From: Pseudoalteromonas piscicida
Lineage (GTDB): Bacteria; Pseudomonadota; Gammaproteobacteria; Enterobacterales; Alteromonadaceae
Assembly (NCBI RefSeq): GCF_002208135.1
Contig: NZ_CP021646.1
Span: 3,226,001-3,290,000, forward strand
DNA: 64,000 bases
Direction of reading: 5' to 3'
Part shown: positions 1-8,998 of the stretch, piece by piece
Layout of the letters: each line of letters starts with the position of its first letter
Position numbering within the stretch: the stretch's first letter is position 1
Position numbers and translations under genes: made by a program
The notes under the pieces: generated by a model
Databases searched by the model: none
What the model was told of the DNA's origin: nothing
The model's input: the letters and a program-made list of their open reading frames with translations, nothing else

Positions 1-1
1 A

Positions 2-118
2 GAATTGGACGCCATTATCGCGCTGCGTCGTTTTGATGATTTAGGGAAAGATCCAAATTTAGCCGTTTTGCCTAGTAGCTATTGGTTTAGCCAGATAGAA
101 GCCTATTTGGCGAGTTAG
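2..118 (+). CDS. C-terminal end of a gene cut by the window edge; possible phosphonate-degradation HD-domain oxygenase
   Basis: The frame opening at base 2 runs 38 codons to a TAG at 116-118. The tail contains ALRRFDDLGKDPNL, which resembles the extreme C-terminus of PhnZ-type HD-domain oxygenases, where an arginine-rich helix is followed by W/F-DD-x-(A/G)-K. The next gene is a PhnR-type regulator of aminoethylphosphonate use, and PhnZ-like genes commonly lie beside such regulators, so the context fits. Only the tail is visible; the metal-binding HD residues lie outside the window, so the family call rests on a short match plus context. Confidence 0.4.
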   Translation, partial: ELDAIIALRRFDDLGKDPNLAVLPSSYWFSQIEAYLAS

Positions 119-198
119 GCCAATCTGAGTTTACAAGTCTATTTATCCTGTCATAAAACGATAGTAAGCTTGTCACAAAAGGTTTTATCGACTCAATT

Positions 199-891
199 AT
201 GCTGCTTTATCAACGTATTCGAAACCATATCCAAGCGCTGCTAGCCGCTGGCAGCATGACGCCCGGTGCCAAGTTGCCTTCAGAGCGTGCGCTGCAAGAA
301 ACATTTAGCTCAACACGGATCACCGTCCGTGAAGCCCTAGCACGACTAGAAGCCGAAGGACTTATCTTTAGCCAAAAGCGTCGCGGCTGGTTTGTCACGC
401 CAGAAAAACTCAAATGGCATCCAGCTAAAAAAGTGAACTTTAACCACCTTGCCATTGAACAAGGCTTTACACCAACAACTCAAGTAGTGGCAATTAATGC
501 CCCGTCCACAGAGCCTGAGTTTAGCCACTCTCATTTTAACGGCCAGCCTGTGTATGAATTAACTCGAGTACGCGCGTTAGATGGTCGCGCAATAATGATG
601 GAACAGATTTATTGTGCGGCCGAACGTTTTGCCGACTTACACAACCAACCGCTGGATGGCTCAATCACAGAAGTAATGTCGACTCACTACCAAGTTGACG
701 TCAGCTTTGAACAGTGCGTAATAAGCGTCACCGTATTACCCGATGACGTTGCCGACAAATTAGAAAAGAACAGCGGCGCACCTTGCTTAAAAGTACTGCG
801 CGCCCGCTATGACGCCGAACAAGCATTGGTGGATTACAATATTGAATATTGGCTCCATGACGCCATAGAGATGATTGTTGAAGGCGTGTAA
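199..891 (+). CDS. phnR: GntR-family regulator with UTRA domain, PhnR-type (2-aminoethylphosphonate utilisation)
   Basis: A 230-residue protein with an N-terminal winged helix-turn-helix (about residues 5-70; PGAKLPSERAL and TRITVREALARLEAEGLI are typical GntR signatures) and a C-terminal UTRA ligand-binding domain (about 85-225). RRGWFVTPEKL after the HTH and the terminal VDYNIEYWLHD match what I recall of Salmonella PhnR, which senses aminoethylphosphonate and controls its degradation genes. The ATG at 199 is the only usable start: an in-frame stop lies at 154-156 with no alternative start between. A GntR-type inverted repeat just upstream of phnW (14336-14349) is a plausible target. The family is certain; the PhnR assignment is strong by motif and neighbourhood. 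Confidence 0.85.
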   Translation: MLLYQRIRNHIQALLAAGSMTPGAKLPSERALQETFSSTRITVREALARLEAEGLIFSQKRRGWFVTPEKLKWHPAKKVNFNHLAIEQGFTPTTQVVAINAPSTEPEFSHSHFNGQPVYELTRVRALDGRAIMMEQIYCAAERFADLHNQPLDGSITEVMSTHYQVDVSFEQCVISVTVLPDDVADKLEKNSGAPCLKVLRARYDAEQALVDYNIEYWLHDAIEMIVEGV

Positions 892-1457
892 CCCCATAGC
901 TCAGCTTTAGCAGCCTTTGCACATTAATCACACGGTAGACACTATCATTACATTGAATATCGACATCAACATCGACATCACGACGCCATCGAAATGAATG
1001 ATCTTTGAGGAGGGAACTTTCAAAAAGTCAGAACATAGATATATTCTTCCCTTCGAATTAGCGCCAAACAACAAGGCTTTTTTGTCCCCCAAAAATCAAT
1101 ATCAGAAAAAACTAAAAATTACCATTGTTAATTTTTAGTTTTAAATTATTTCAATCAGACTTTTTAATCTTCCTAATTATCTGTTAGCAACAAGGCTGCA
1201 TCTAGAGTAAAAGTTCTAAGTAAAGGCTTATTATCTTTTTTATATAATATTTGTAACCACACAAGCCAAATCTAATAAAAAATAGGAGTAAAATTCGAGC
1301 GACACCTGCAAAAAAAGGAAACAATTGAAAAACAAAAATAAAACACTTTATAAACACAAAATCATCAAAATTAATTCAATTAAAAAAACAAACCCAAAAA
1401 CAAAATAGAATACGTACAAAGTTGTTCCTTAATTGACCGCAACTCCAAGGAACAACA
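892..1457. other. AT-rich intergenic region upstream of the alpha-oxoamine synthase operon
   Basis: There is no credible gene. The segment becomes very A-rich towards 1457. It holds a perfect 13-bp inverted repeat (listed separately), a TATAAT at 1243-1248 without a convincing -35 box, and an AAGGA ribosome-binding site just before the ATG at 1458. It probably contains the operon promoter and a long leader, but no promoter can be fixed from sequence alone. Confidence 0.5.
1108..1142. promoter_or_regulatory. Perfect 13-bp inverted repeat, operator or weak terminator
   Basis: Arms 1108-1120 (AAAACTAAAAATT) and 1130-1142 (AATTTTTAGTTTT) are exact reverse complements around a 9-base loop. The stem is almost all A/T, so it is a poor intrinsic terminator for phnR, which ends 217 bases upstream. 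An operator for the biosynthetic operon, for example for the AraC protein at 11356, is possible. The function is inferred only. Confidence 0.35.
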
Positions 1458-1781
1458 ATGGAAAATAAACAACAAGAAATAGCCACAACAGTGTACCGAT
1501 CCTTATCGGAAATAGAGGAACAAAAGTGGGACTCAGCAGGAGAGTCTACAGGGTTAGATCACAAGTTTTTAAACATTGTCGAAGAGTCTAAACTCAATAA
1601 CCTTGCTCACTTTTATATCCATCATCAAAGTCATGATGCCTCAGCTAGAGCTAATTGCTATGTCGTTGATTTTGACTTTGCAACCACGGATCAAAGTCTT
1701 AGCGAGATAATCCCCCTATCAAAGCTTGGTTCCCCAAGTTTATGGACTTCAAAGTATTTGAGCTTGGTTTATTTACTATGA
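1458..1781 (+). CDS. N-terminal fragment of the GNAT/alpha-oxoamine synthase gene, cut by a frameshift
   Basis: This frame begins with an ATG preceded by AAGGA and encodes the first part of the GNAT/FemAB-like acyltransferase domain. Its last residues (after SEII, about residue 85) lose the family pattern. In the frame used by the next entry the DNA reads IKAWFPKFMDFKVFELGL from about base 1718, which continues the domain naturally. Adding one C to the C5 run at 1712-1716 joins the frames into one protein of about 795 residues (1458-3844). The fragment is therefore best read as the 5' end of a single gene broken by a one-base deletion or a sequencing error, not as a separate gene. Confidence 0.75.
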   Translation: MENKQQEIATTVYRSLSEIEEQKWDSAGESTGLDHKFLNIVEESKLNNLAHFYIHHQSHDASARANCYVVDFDFATTDQSLSEIIPLSKLGSPSLWTSKYLSLVYLL

Positions 1782-3844
1782 TAGGCGATGGATTTGAGTC
1801 CACCTCAAATGCTGAGGCGTTTCTTATCAAAACCATAGAAACCATGGAAGTGCTCGGAGGAGAATGTCATAACGACTTCTTTTTAATTAGAGATATTCCC
1901 ACCTCACAAATAGAATACCTCGCCACATTACTCAAACCATACGGCTACTTGCCCTGCTCAGGTTTTACAAATGCCGTACTTTATAATCAATGGTCAACTT
2001 TTGATGCGTACCTTGATTTTCAAAACAGTAAAACAAGAAACAAAATGAGATCGGCTTTAAAGCTAGAAGAGAAGTTTGGCATCAAAGTTGAGGTAACCAA
2101 AGATTTCAAGCATCTAAGCAAGGAAATGGAGCGGCTGTGGCAAAACGTAAATAAAAACTCGAAAGACTATAGTAGAGAACAGCTAACCGCTGATTTTTTT
2201 CTACAGACCCAGCTAAACTGCCCAGAAAACAGTGAAGTGATCACCTTGACCTATCAAGGTGAATTAATCGCCTTTATGTATAACTTAATTGGCGATGATG
2301 ACTATATCATGCTTGATTGGGGCGTTGATTATAACTTCGAACATTATAAAGCGGCTAATTTATACCGGGCAGCGTCACTACTGAGCATAAAGCGCATGAT
2401 CGAGCTGAAAAAAGCACGTCTGGAACTTGGTATAACAAATTATACGCCTAAGTTATTTCTAGGCGCGACACTCGAGCCAAAAGCATTTTTTGTTAAACAC
2501 AAAAATGACCCAGAGTTATCTGAAGCACTTGCAAGAACCCTCACGGATAATATTCACCACGCTGAGAAGTTAAGCTTTACAGATAAAGCGGGCAACGTGA
2601 GTGAAGTAGATGAGCAATACTGGCGTGATTATATTCATCAACTTCTTAATGGTGTTACACATACCGATGTACTTTATAAGGCTAAGCAATACAGCGACAA
2701 TCTACAACTCAAGCTTGCCGGTCTTTATGGCTTTTACCCTGAGTTTTATAGTGGACAATATTCCACTATAAAGAATGAAAAAAATGAAGACATTATATTA
2801 CTTGGCACTAATTCATATTTAGGTCTTAATACTGATCCTCGCTTAATTGAAGCTGCAACCACTGCGACCCAGCACTATGGAACAGGTTGTTCTGGCTCCC
2901 CCTTACTCAATGGCACGCTTGATTTACACACAAAACTAGAAAAGTCCTTAGCAAACCTGACCAATAAACAAGCCGCCTTGCTTTGTAGTACTGGCTACCA
3001 AACTAACCTAAGTGCACTCTCTGCAATAGCAGACAAAGATACTTTGGTGTTGATGGATGAGAGAAATCATCGCAGTTTATATGATGCAGTTAAACTTTCG
3101 GGGGCGCAAATCAAGGTATATGCACACAAGGACTACCAGCAGCTCACTCGAATTTTACAAAGAAATCAAAATAGGCCATCGCTTATCGTTAGCGATACCG
3201 TATTCAGTATGGAAGGCACCACAGCCGACCTTAACGCACTGGTGACAATTAAAAAAACCTTTAATAGCCGTCTTTTTCTGGACGAATCTCATGCGATGGG
3301 CGTTGTCGGCGTTTATGGCGAAGGGTTGGCGGTTGCCTCAGGGCTGGATAATGACGTCGATTTAATAATGGGGACATTTTCTAAGTCGTTTGGGGCGCTT
3401 GGAGGCTTTGTCTCTGGGGATAAAAAAGTAATTGACTACATCAAGCACCACGGAAGCGGCCATATTTTCTCTGCAAGCTTACCCGCCAGTATCTGCGCAA
3501 CGGTATTAGCGAGCATTAACATATTTAAAGAAGAGCCACACCGAAGAGAAAAATTAAAAGAGTTAACACAATACCTGTCTCAAAAACTAAAACACATTGG
3601 TTTCAATGTACAAGGCAGTGAAAACGTCCCCATTATTCACCTGATCCTTGGGCATGGAACCTTGGCATTTGCCGCCTATAACATCCTGTTAAAACGCGGG
3701 GTATACGTCAATCCTATTATGCCACCAGCAGTTCCACCAGAAGAAGCTGGATTTCGTATTAGCCTGATGGCCAACCACAAAGCCGCTGATATTGACAAAG
3801 CCATCGTCGAATTTACTCGCTTATATCAAGAAATAAACCAATAA
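1742..3844 (+). CDS. Fusion protein: GNAT-like N-acyltransferase plus PLP-dependent alpha-oxoamine synthase
   Basis: The N-terminal ~280 residues of this frame are a GNAT/FemAB-like acyltransferase domain (KTRNKMRSALK; MLDWGVDYNF). The C-terminal ~390 residues are a fold-type I alpha-oxoamine synthase like BioF, Kbl or serine palmitoyltransferase: NSYLGL, YGTGCSGSPLLNGT, LDESHAMGVVG and GTFSKSFGALGGF, with the PLP lysine at 548 of this frame (643 in the joined protein). Such enzymes condense an acyl thioester with an amino acid, releasing CO2 and giving an aminoketone; the acyltransferase half could acylate the new amine. The acyl carrier protein follows after 16 bases. The true start is probably 1458 (previous entry). 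Its substrates are unknown. The AOS family is certain; the fusion and order are seen directly. Confidence 0.9.
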   Translation: MDFKVFELGLFTMIGDGFESTSNAEAFLIKTIETMEVLGGECHNDFFLIRDIPTSQIEYLATLLKPYGYLPCSGFTNAVLYNQWSTFDAYLDFQNSKTRNKMRSALKLEEKFGIKVEVTKDFKHLSKEMERLWQNVNKNSKDYSREQLTADFFLQTQLNCPENSEVITLTYQGELIAFMYNLIGDDDYIMLDWGVDYNFEHYKAANLYRAASLLSIKRMIELKKARLELGITNYTPKLFLGATLEPKAFFVKHKNDPELSEALARTLTDNIHHAEKLSFTDKAGNVSEVDEQYWRDYIHQLLNGVTHTDVLYKAKQYSDNLQLKLAGLYGFYPEFYSGQYSTIKNEKNEDIILLGTNSYLGLNTDPRLIEAATTATQHYGTGCSGSPLLNGTLDLHTKLEKSLANLTNKQAALLCSTGYQTNLSALSAIADKDTLVLMDERNHRSLYDAVKLSGAQIKVYAHKDYQQLTRILQRNQNRPSLIVSDTVFSMEGTTADLNALVTIKKTFNSRLFLDESHAMGVVGVYGEGLAVASGLDNDVDLIMGTFSKSFGALGGFVSGDKKVIDYIKHHGSGHIFSASLPASICATVLASINIFKEEPHRREKLKELTQYLSQKLKHIGFNVQGSENVPIIHLILGHGTLAFAAYNILLKRGVYVNPIMPPAVPPEEAGFRISLMANHKAADIDKAIVEFTRLYQEINQ

Positions 3845-3860
3845 CTTCAAAGGAATAATC

Positions 3861-4097
3861 ATGATGATACAGACATTAGTTTTAACTGTTCTTGAACAAA
3901 AATATACAAAAAACAAAGTACACACACAAAGCAGATTAGTTGAGGATTTGGGGCTGGATTCATTGAAGATAATGCAGCTACTTTCCGACCTTGAAGATTC
4001 ATTTGACCTGTCACTTCCTGATGTCGACTTTCAGTCTATTAACACTGTCGAGAAGTTGTCTTTATTTATTGAGAGGGAGTCATCCGTATGCGCTTAA
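3861..4097 (+). CDS. Acyl carrier protein
   Basis: A 78-residue acidic protein with the phosphopantetheine site DLGLDSLKIMQ; the modified serine is residue 34. Length and helix pattern are normal for a stand-alone ACP. It starts 16 bases after the alpha-oxoamine synthase and overlaps the acyl-AMP ligase start by 10 bases, so it is very probably the carrier that receives the fatty acyl group from the ligase and presents it to the synthase. AAGGA lies upstream of tandem ATG codons at 3861 and 3864; either could be the start. Confidence 0.92.
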   Translation: MMIQTLVLTVLEQKYTKNKVHTQSRLVEDLGLDSLKIMQLLSDLEDSFDLSLPDVDFQSINTVEKLSLFIERESSVCA

Positions 4098-5728
4098 GTT
4101 ATCAGCTCGCAAGTTCGACCCCAACACGTGACGTTTTCCTTGCAGCCCTAAATGAAAAACAAGCTGGGATCTATTTTTATCAAAGTGACTTAAAAACCAA
4201 AGAATTTTTGACTTACTTTGAAATTGCGCAACAAGCTAGAACATTCATTCCGATGTTAAGCGCATTAGGCATAAAACAAAAAACGCGGGTGTTACTCTGT
4301 GCGGAAAATACCAAAGAGTTTGTTATTGCTTGGTTTGCGCTATTACAAATAGGCGCGGTACCGGTGCCAATGCCACCGTCAGCAACTCTCGCAGGTGATA
4401 ATCAGTTTGCAGCTCGGGTAGAGCCTATGCTGGCTCATCATGAGCACTTTATTTGTCGCCAAGGAGACGTTGATAAATTAGCAACAGCAAACATCACATT
4501 TATTAATATTGCTGGATTTTCAAACTGTCTAGAGAGCGATAGTTCACCGATTACATTACCTTCTTTTGCTGACAGTGATGAAGCATTTATACAATACACT
4601 TCTGGCTCCACATCGGCGCCAAAAGGCATAGTGATCAACTATCGAAATATTGTCGAAAATACAGCAGCATTAGCCAGTGCGACTCAGACTGACAAGCAGC
4701 CAACCTTTCTAACTTGGCTGCCGCTGTACCATGACTACGGGTTAATTTGTAATTTCATGCTGTGTTTATTACAAGGTTATGATCTTATCATTACCTTGCC
4801 CATGGCTTTTATAAAGCGTCCAATTAAGTTTTTACAGCTGGTAGGTGAACACCAAGCAACGTCGATGTGTATGCCGAACTTTGCCTTAGAACATATACAT
4901 AAAGCGGTAGTGCAAAAACAAGCAGCGCTGGATTTAGATCTTTGTTCAGTGCAATGGTGGTCAATTGGTGCCGAGCCCATTTCTGTGCAAGCAATGGAAA
5001 ACTTGTACGAAGTGTTATCTCCTTACGGCTTAGCCGCTACGGCACTATCGCCATCTTATGGACTTGCTGAAGCAACGGTAGGCGTGAGTGTCTCGCGTCC
5101 CAATACACCATATGAAACCGCATTGCTTAATCAAAGAAAAGTCATACTCAACGGACAACCTATTAATGGCCTAGAAATAGAAATCAGAAATAAAGATAAG
5201 CAGGGTTTTGGGGAGCTGTGGCTACGTGGAGATAGCATAGCAAAACATGCCTATGTTGATGGAAAGAAACTCTCAATCACCGATCCCAAAGGTTATGTGT
5301 TTACAAAAGATATTGCCGCTATTATTTCAAATCAGGTAGTCATCTCAGGCCGTCAAGATGAAATGATATGCCTACGCGGAGAAAATATATTTCCCTATGA
5401 CATCGAAGCGCTTGTACGACAACTTACTGAACTTCCAATTCGCCGTGTAGCATGCTTTTTTGTACCGACGAACAACAACGTAAAAACGGTCTTGATGTAT
5501 GAGTCAAAAGAAAAGCATGTCCACCTACATGAGCAACTTCATCAACAAATATTTGCCCATATCGCTGCACATAGCACATTAAAAGTAGATGAAATGATAG
5601 CGGTTCCGACCAAAGCGGTTCCTGTTACAACTTCTGGCAAAATTCAAAGAACGAAAGCCAGAAATCAGTATATTCAAACCGGATATAAAGATATTGCAGT
5701 GTTAAGAACAACGAGGGCAAGCGCATGA
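4088..5728 (+). CDS. Fatty acyl-AMP ligase (ANL superfamily)
   Basis: A 546-residue adenylate-forming enzyme. The ATP loop QYTSGSTSAPKG is at about 169-180, the SYGLAEAT adenylate motif follows mid-protein, and GRQDEMICLRGENIFPYDIE marks the hinge to the small C-terminal domain, which carries the lysine motif TSGKIQRTKAR near 518. The sequence style (LTWLPLYHDYGL) is that of fatty acyl-AMP ligases, which activate free fatty acids as adenylates and load an ACP rather than CoA. It overlaps the ACP gene by 10 bases and the next gene by 4 (ATGA), indicating translational coupling. Chain-length preference cannot be read from sequence. Confidence 0.88.
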   Translation: MRLSYQLASSTPTRDVFLAALNEKQAGIYFYQSDLKTKEFLTYFEIAQQARTFIPMLSALGIKQKTRVLLCAENTKEFVIAWFALLQIGAVPVPMPPSATLAGDNQFAARVEPMLAHHEHFICRQGDVDKLATANITFINIAGFSNCLESDSSPITLPSFADSDEAFIQYTSGSTSAPKGIVINYRNIVENTAALASATQTDKQPTFLTWLPLYHDYGLICNFMLCLLQGYDLIITLPMAFIKRPIKFLQLVGEHQATSMCMPNFALEHIHKAVVQKQAALDLDLCSVQWWSIGAEPISVQAMENLYEVLSPYGLAATALSPSYGLAEATVGVSVSRPNTPYETALLNQRKVILNGQPINGLEIEIRNKDKQGFGELWLRGDSIAKHAYVDGKKLSITDPKGYVFTKDIAAIISNQVVISGRQDEMICLRGENIFPYDIEALVRQLTELPIRRVACFFVPTNNNVKTVLMYESKEKHVHLHEQLHQQIFAHIAAHSTLKVDEMIAVPTKAVPVTTSGKIQRTKARNQYIQTGYKDIAVLRTTRASA

Positions 5729-6138
5729 ACCTGACTCAAAAACATATTTCAGTCATTGAGGCACTTTGTGTCGGTGTGATCCCTACATCCGATACTGTTG
5801 GGGCGAAAGAGTTACCAGTCGCTGAGATGATAGCCTTAGTTTACGAATATTGGCCAGAGTTTAAAAAATCAAGCTTTAGAGAATCACTTGATGCCGTAGA
5901 CCAATTTTGTTTTCAACTATTCAATATTCATTGCGCTAGCGTCTCTCAAGCACAAGCATTGATGTTGGTGAATGAGATCAGCTGGAAAGAAGAATTTTCC
6001 AGCTTTTGGGTGCCGTTTCGCGTGATGTGTGTACTTAATTATTATGGCCATCCCGAGGGGGCTGCTTCAATAAACATGCCTGGCCCTTCGATTGATACCG
6101 GTGGATATACGTCACAAGGAGAGCGAAATGGAATTTGA
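5725..6138 (+). CDS. Gluconate 2-dehydrogenase subunit 3-like protein
   Basis: A 137-residue protein whose opening (LTQKHISVIEALCVGVIPTS) and end (FRVMCVLNYYGHPEG) match the pattern of gluconate 2-dehydrogenase subunit 3, a small partner of GMC-type flavoprotein dehydrogenases. The GMC gene starts inside its 3' end (6128), which supports a subunit pairing. Unlike many relatives it has no Tat or Sec signal; a separate twin-arginine peptide is encoded at 8998-9180. The family call is from motif and context; similarity is modest. Confidence 0.65.
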   Translation: MNLTQKHISVIEALCVGVIPTSDTVGAKELPVAEMIALVYEYWPEFKKSSFRESLDAVDQFCFQLFNIHCASVSQAQALMLVNEISWKEEFSSFWVPFRVMCVLNYYGHPEGAASINMPGPSIDTGGYTSQGERNGI

Positions 6139-7707
6139 TTATGATGCGATTGTCATTGGCGCAGGGGCTGCTGGTGCAGTTTACATTTCCAAACTTGCCG
6201 CAGCAGGTCTGCGCATTTTAGCGATTGAAAAAGGTCCGCATTATCGCAATCACAAACAAGATTTTTTTGAGAGTGAATTGGCGATATTTAAGCTACTTTG
6301 GGACAACAACCAATACAAAGTTGAGGGTAAAGCATTTAGAGCAACGCCTAATCTAGGTCAAGCCGTTGGCGGTGGTACATTAGCTTGGACAGCGGTTGCA
6401 CTGCGTTTTTTTGAACATGACTTTAAGTTTGCCTCAAACTGGGGAATTCCGCAGTCTTCGTCTGTAGCAGATTGGCCAATTGAATACAAAACACTCGCCA
6501 GACATTATGACGAAGCGGAGCGTGTAATGGGGGTATCAGGGAGCACCACAGCGTGGGACTTACCCAAAGCACCACCCCCACCCAACCCTCCGATTGATCT
6601 TTATAGAAGTTCAGCACTATTTAAGCAGGCATTTGAGCGCTTGGGTATGAACTGGGCGCCAGGGCGTATTGCAACCAATTCAGTCAGCTATCAAAACCGT
6701 TCCTCTTGCTTGCATTGTGGACACTGCCGAGCAGGATGCCGTGTAGATGCTAAATACCAAGCGGATAAAGTGCTGATTGAACCGGCCTTGCGCACAGGGC
6801 TAGTAACCCTAAAAACCGAATCCTTGGTGACACGATTAGAAACTACTCAAAATGGTAAACGTATTTCAGCGGTCAACTACTTGGACTTAGCAACAGGAGA
6901 ACGTCATCAAGCCAGTGCACGGTTTGTTATTGTTTGCAATAACCCCATTGAGACACCAAGGTTACTGCTTTCATCTACAAATGATGCACATCCCTTTGGT
7001 ATTGGAAATCAATACGATCAAGTGGGTCGCCACTTTTTCTGCCACCTCGGCACTATTGGACTGGGAACAACCGGTCAAGATTTAAGGATGTCTGTTGGAC
7101 ATAATATGGGAAACATTATGTCTTTAGATTTCTGTGAAGATAGAACTAACAATGGCTATTCAGGAGGGTATACATTACTGAGCCTTAATGGCTCAGGTGC
7201 TGGTGTCGCTGCACTTGACCCTTTAGTACAAGTGAATGGCCATGAGCTCAAGGCAATAATGAAAGAATACAATAACAGCTTAATGCTACTTTCTTTCATT
7301 GAAGGGCTACCCTCACCAGATAATCGAATAACGCTTGTAGAGGGAGAGTATGATCAGTATGGCATGCCACTAGCTAAAGTGACCTACAACTACCTTCCCA
7401 ACGATTTAATGGCACTTCAAGCAGCACAACACCGTATTCGTGATGTGCTTTATGCCGCAGATGCGTCAAATGTACATATTTCCCCTGAGTTTGAAGCGCA
7501 CCCAATGGGCACCATGAGAATGGGGAATAACCCCATACTTCAGTCACTAATTCCTTTGGCAAAGTGCATGGTGTCAATAACTTATATATTGGAGGTGCCT
7601 CGTTATTTGTCACCGGTAGTTCCGTTAACCCTACTCTCACTATTCATGCACTCGCACTTAGAAGCTGTGAAAAGATAGTAGAGCAATGGCAGGAGCGAAA
7701 TAATTAA
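6128..7707 (+). CDS. GMC-family FAD oxidoreductase, frameshifted near the C-terminus
   Basis: An FAD-binding GxGxxG (IVIGAGAAGA, residues 8-17), GGGTLAWTA, and the GMC active-site region HPMGTMRMGNNP near the C-terminus identify a GMC oxidoreductase that oxidises an alcohol. A Cys cluster SCLHCGHCRAGC (Cys 194, 197, 200, 204) resembles an iron-sulfur motif seen in some family members. The start at 6128 has AAGGAG at ideal spacing. After NNP the written frame runs into non-family sequence and stops at 7678; the next frame encodes the expected ending (KVHGVNNLYIGGAS, GSSVNPTLTIHALALR) and stops at 7707. One extra C in the C4 run at 7531-7534 restores it. The following gene begins one base after 7707, supporting this end. 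Confidence 0.85.
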
Positions 7708-7708
7708 T

Positions 7709-8998
7709 ATGAGTAATCCAGATATCATCGTGATAGGCGCAGGACTTTCTGGTCTTTGCACTGCACTCACACTCGCACAGCAAAATAAACACGTTTTCCT
7801 CATTGAGCAGTTAGACAGGTTTGGGGGATTATGTGGTCAGCATGATGTGAATGGCCATAGTTACACCATAGCATGCAACGATTTTGGTAATGGCATGATA
7901 AATAGCCTAAAACGCTTAGGCGTGAAAACACAATTTGAAAAGAAAAAAAGCCGAGTCTTTTATGAAGGTGAGACGATAGACACCCCAATTGACTTTATGT
8001 TTCTTCTCAAACTGATGAAATCGCCACAGCAGTTTGCAGCCTTACTTAAAGGAATACGGCAATACCGCCGCACTTCACCGCCGCTGGTCACTATTTCAGA
8101 TTTTACTAACGCCTATTTAAAGCCTGGCCGTATAAAAGACATTGTTGAGATCCCAGCTTACCTAATGGGTACCTCCCCTGCTGACTTTAATTTGAAATAC
8201 TTGGCCTATGAAACTGAATACAAATATGGCTATAACAACCCAGGAGTGCCAGTTGGTGGACCTAATCAATTAGTTAGTGATCTCGTAGCAGCATGTTGGG
8301 ATCATGGCGTAACTTTGCTCAAAAATACTACGGTGACTGAGGTCAATGAAAAAGGCACCCATATTGAAGTGACAATGAGTGCTGCACAGAAGGTTAGTAC
8401 CATCTCAGCCGCTAAGATCATTGATACGCGCCCTCATACCAAGGATTATCCGCCCGATACAAAACAGGGAATGATGCTATGCCAGCTACGCCTATTAACA
8501 AAAAACCATACTTTTGACAGCCGTTATCATACCTACCTGCACTATCCAAAGGATGGTGGCAACGCGATGGACAGGCTAGATAAAGGGCAATGGTGCACTC
8601 AGTTTCCTTTTCACTTTTTCCCAAACCCAACATCAGATAACGAATATACAGCGATAAATGTATTTTTTTATCAACCAAGAGGCATTACACATCTCGAGGA
8701 AGCAAAACAGCAACAACTACTCGACTATATACTTACGTGTATAGACAAAATGCTACCCAAACTTTCTGATAGCATAGTTGAACATCACTTTTTCGATGCA
8801 CAATCCTTTTTTGATGAATTTCATCAATGGCCGCAGGTCATGCCATTTATCTGGCATGGCAACAAACCATCTAACCAAACCGGCAGTCAACATATATTTC
8901 GTGGTGGGCATACAGCCTACCCACCGGGCGATCATGCTGGTGCAGCTGTTTTATCCGCCGAAATTGTCAGCAACTTAGTGATGAAGGAGACCCCCTAA
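7709..8998 (+). CDS. NAD(P)/FAD-dependent oxidoreductase, phytoene desaturase/amine oxidase-like
   Basis: A 429-residue flavoprotein with an N-terminal dinucleotide-binding motif IIVIGAGLSGLCTALTLAQ and ERFGG-like LDRFGGLCG, and the typical C-terminal FAD segment FRGGHTAYPPGDHAGAAVLSAE. The shape matches the CrtI/monoamine oxidase superfamily: desaturation or oxidation of a lipid or amine. It starts one base after the true end of the GMC gene and overlaps the next ATG (TAATG), so it is part of the same operon. In this context it probably desaturates or oxidises the aminoketone or lipid intermediate; that is inference. Confidence 0.8.
   Translation: MSNPDIIVIGAGLSGLCTALTLAQQNKHVFLIEQLDRFGGLCGQHDVNGHSYTIACNDFGNGMINSLKRLGVKTQFEKKKSRVFYEGETIDTPIDFMFLLKLMKSPQQFAALLKGIRQYRRTSPPLVTISDFTNAYLKPGRIKDIVEIPAYLMGTSPADFNLKYLAYETEYKYGYNNPGVPVGGPNQLVSDLVAACWDHGVTLLKNTTVTEVNEKGTHIEVTMSAAQKVSTISAAKIIDTRPHTKDYPPDTKQGMMLCQLRLLTKNHTFDSRYHTYLHYPKDGGNAMDRLDKGQWCTQFPFHFFPNPTSDNEYTAINVFFYQPRGITHLEEAKQQQLLDYILTCIDKMLPKLSDSIVEHHFFDAQSFFDEFHQWPQVMPFIWHGNKPSNQTGSQHIFRGGHTAYPPGDHAGAAVLSAEIVSNLVMKETP

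Noticed and set aside
1700..1720. Programmed ribosomal frameshift
   Set aside because: The slip site lacks a clear stimulatory structure and a second C-run shift occurs in the same operon, so deletion or sequencing error is simpler.
1458..3844. CqsA/LqsA-type autoinducer synthase
   Set aside because: The GNAT fusion and the adjacent ACP and fatty acyl-AMP ligase fit an ACP-dependent lipid pathway better, and no sensor kinase pair of the CqsS/LqsS type is adjacent.
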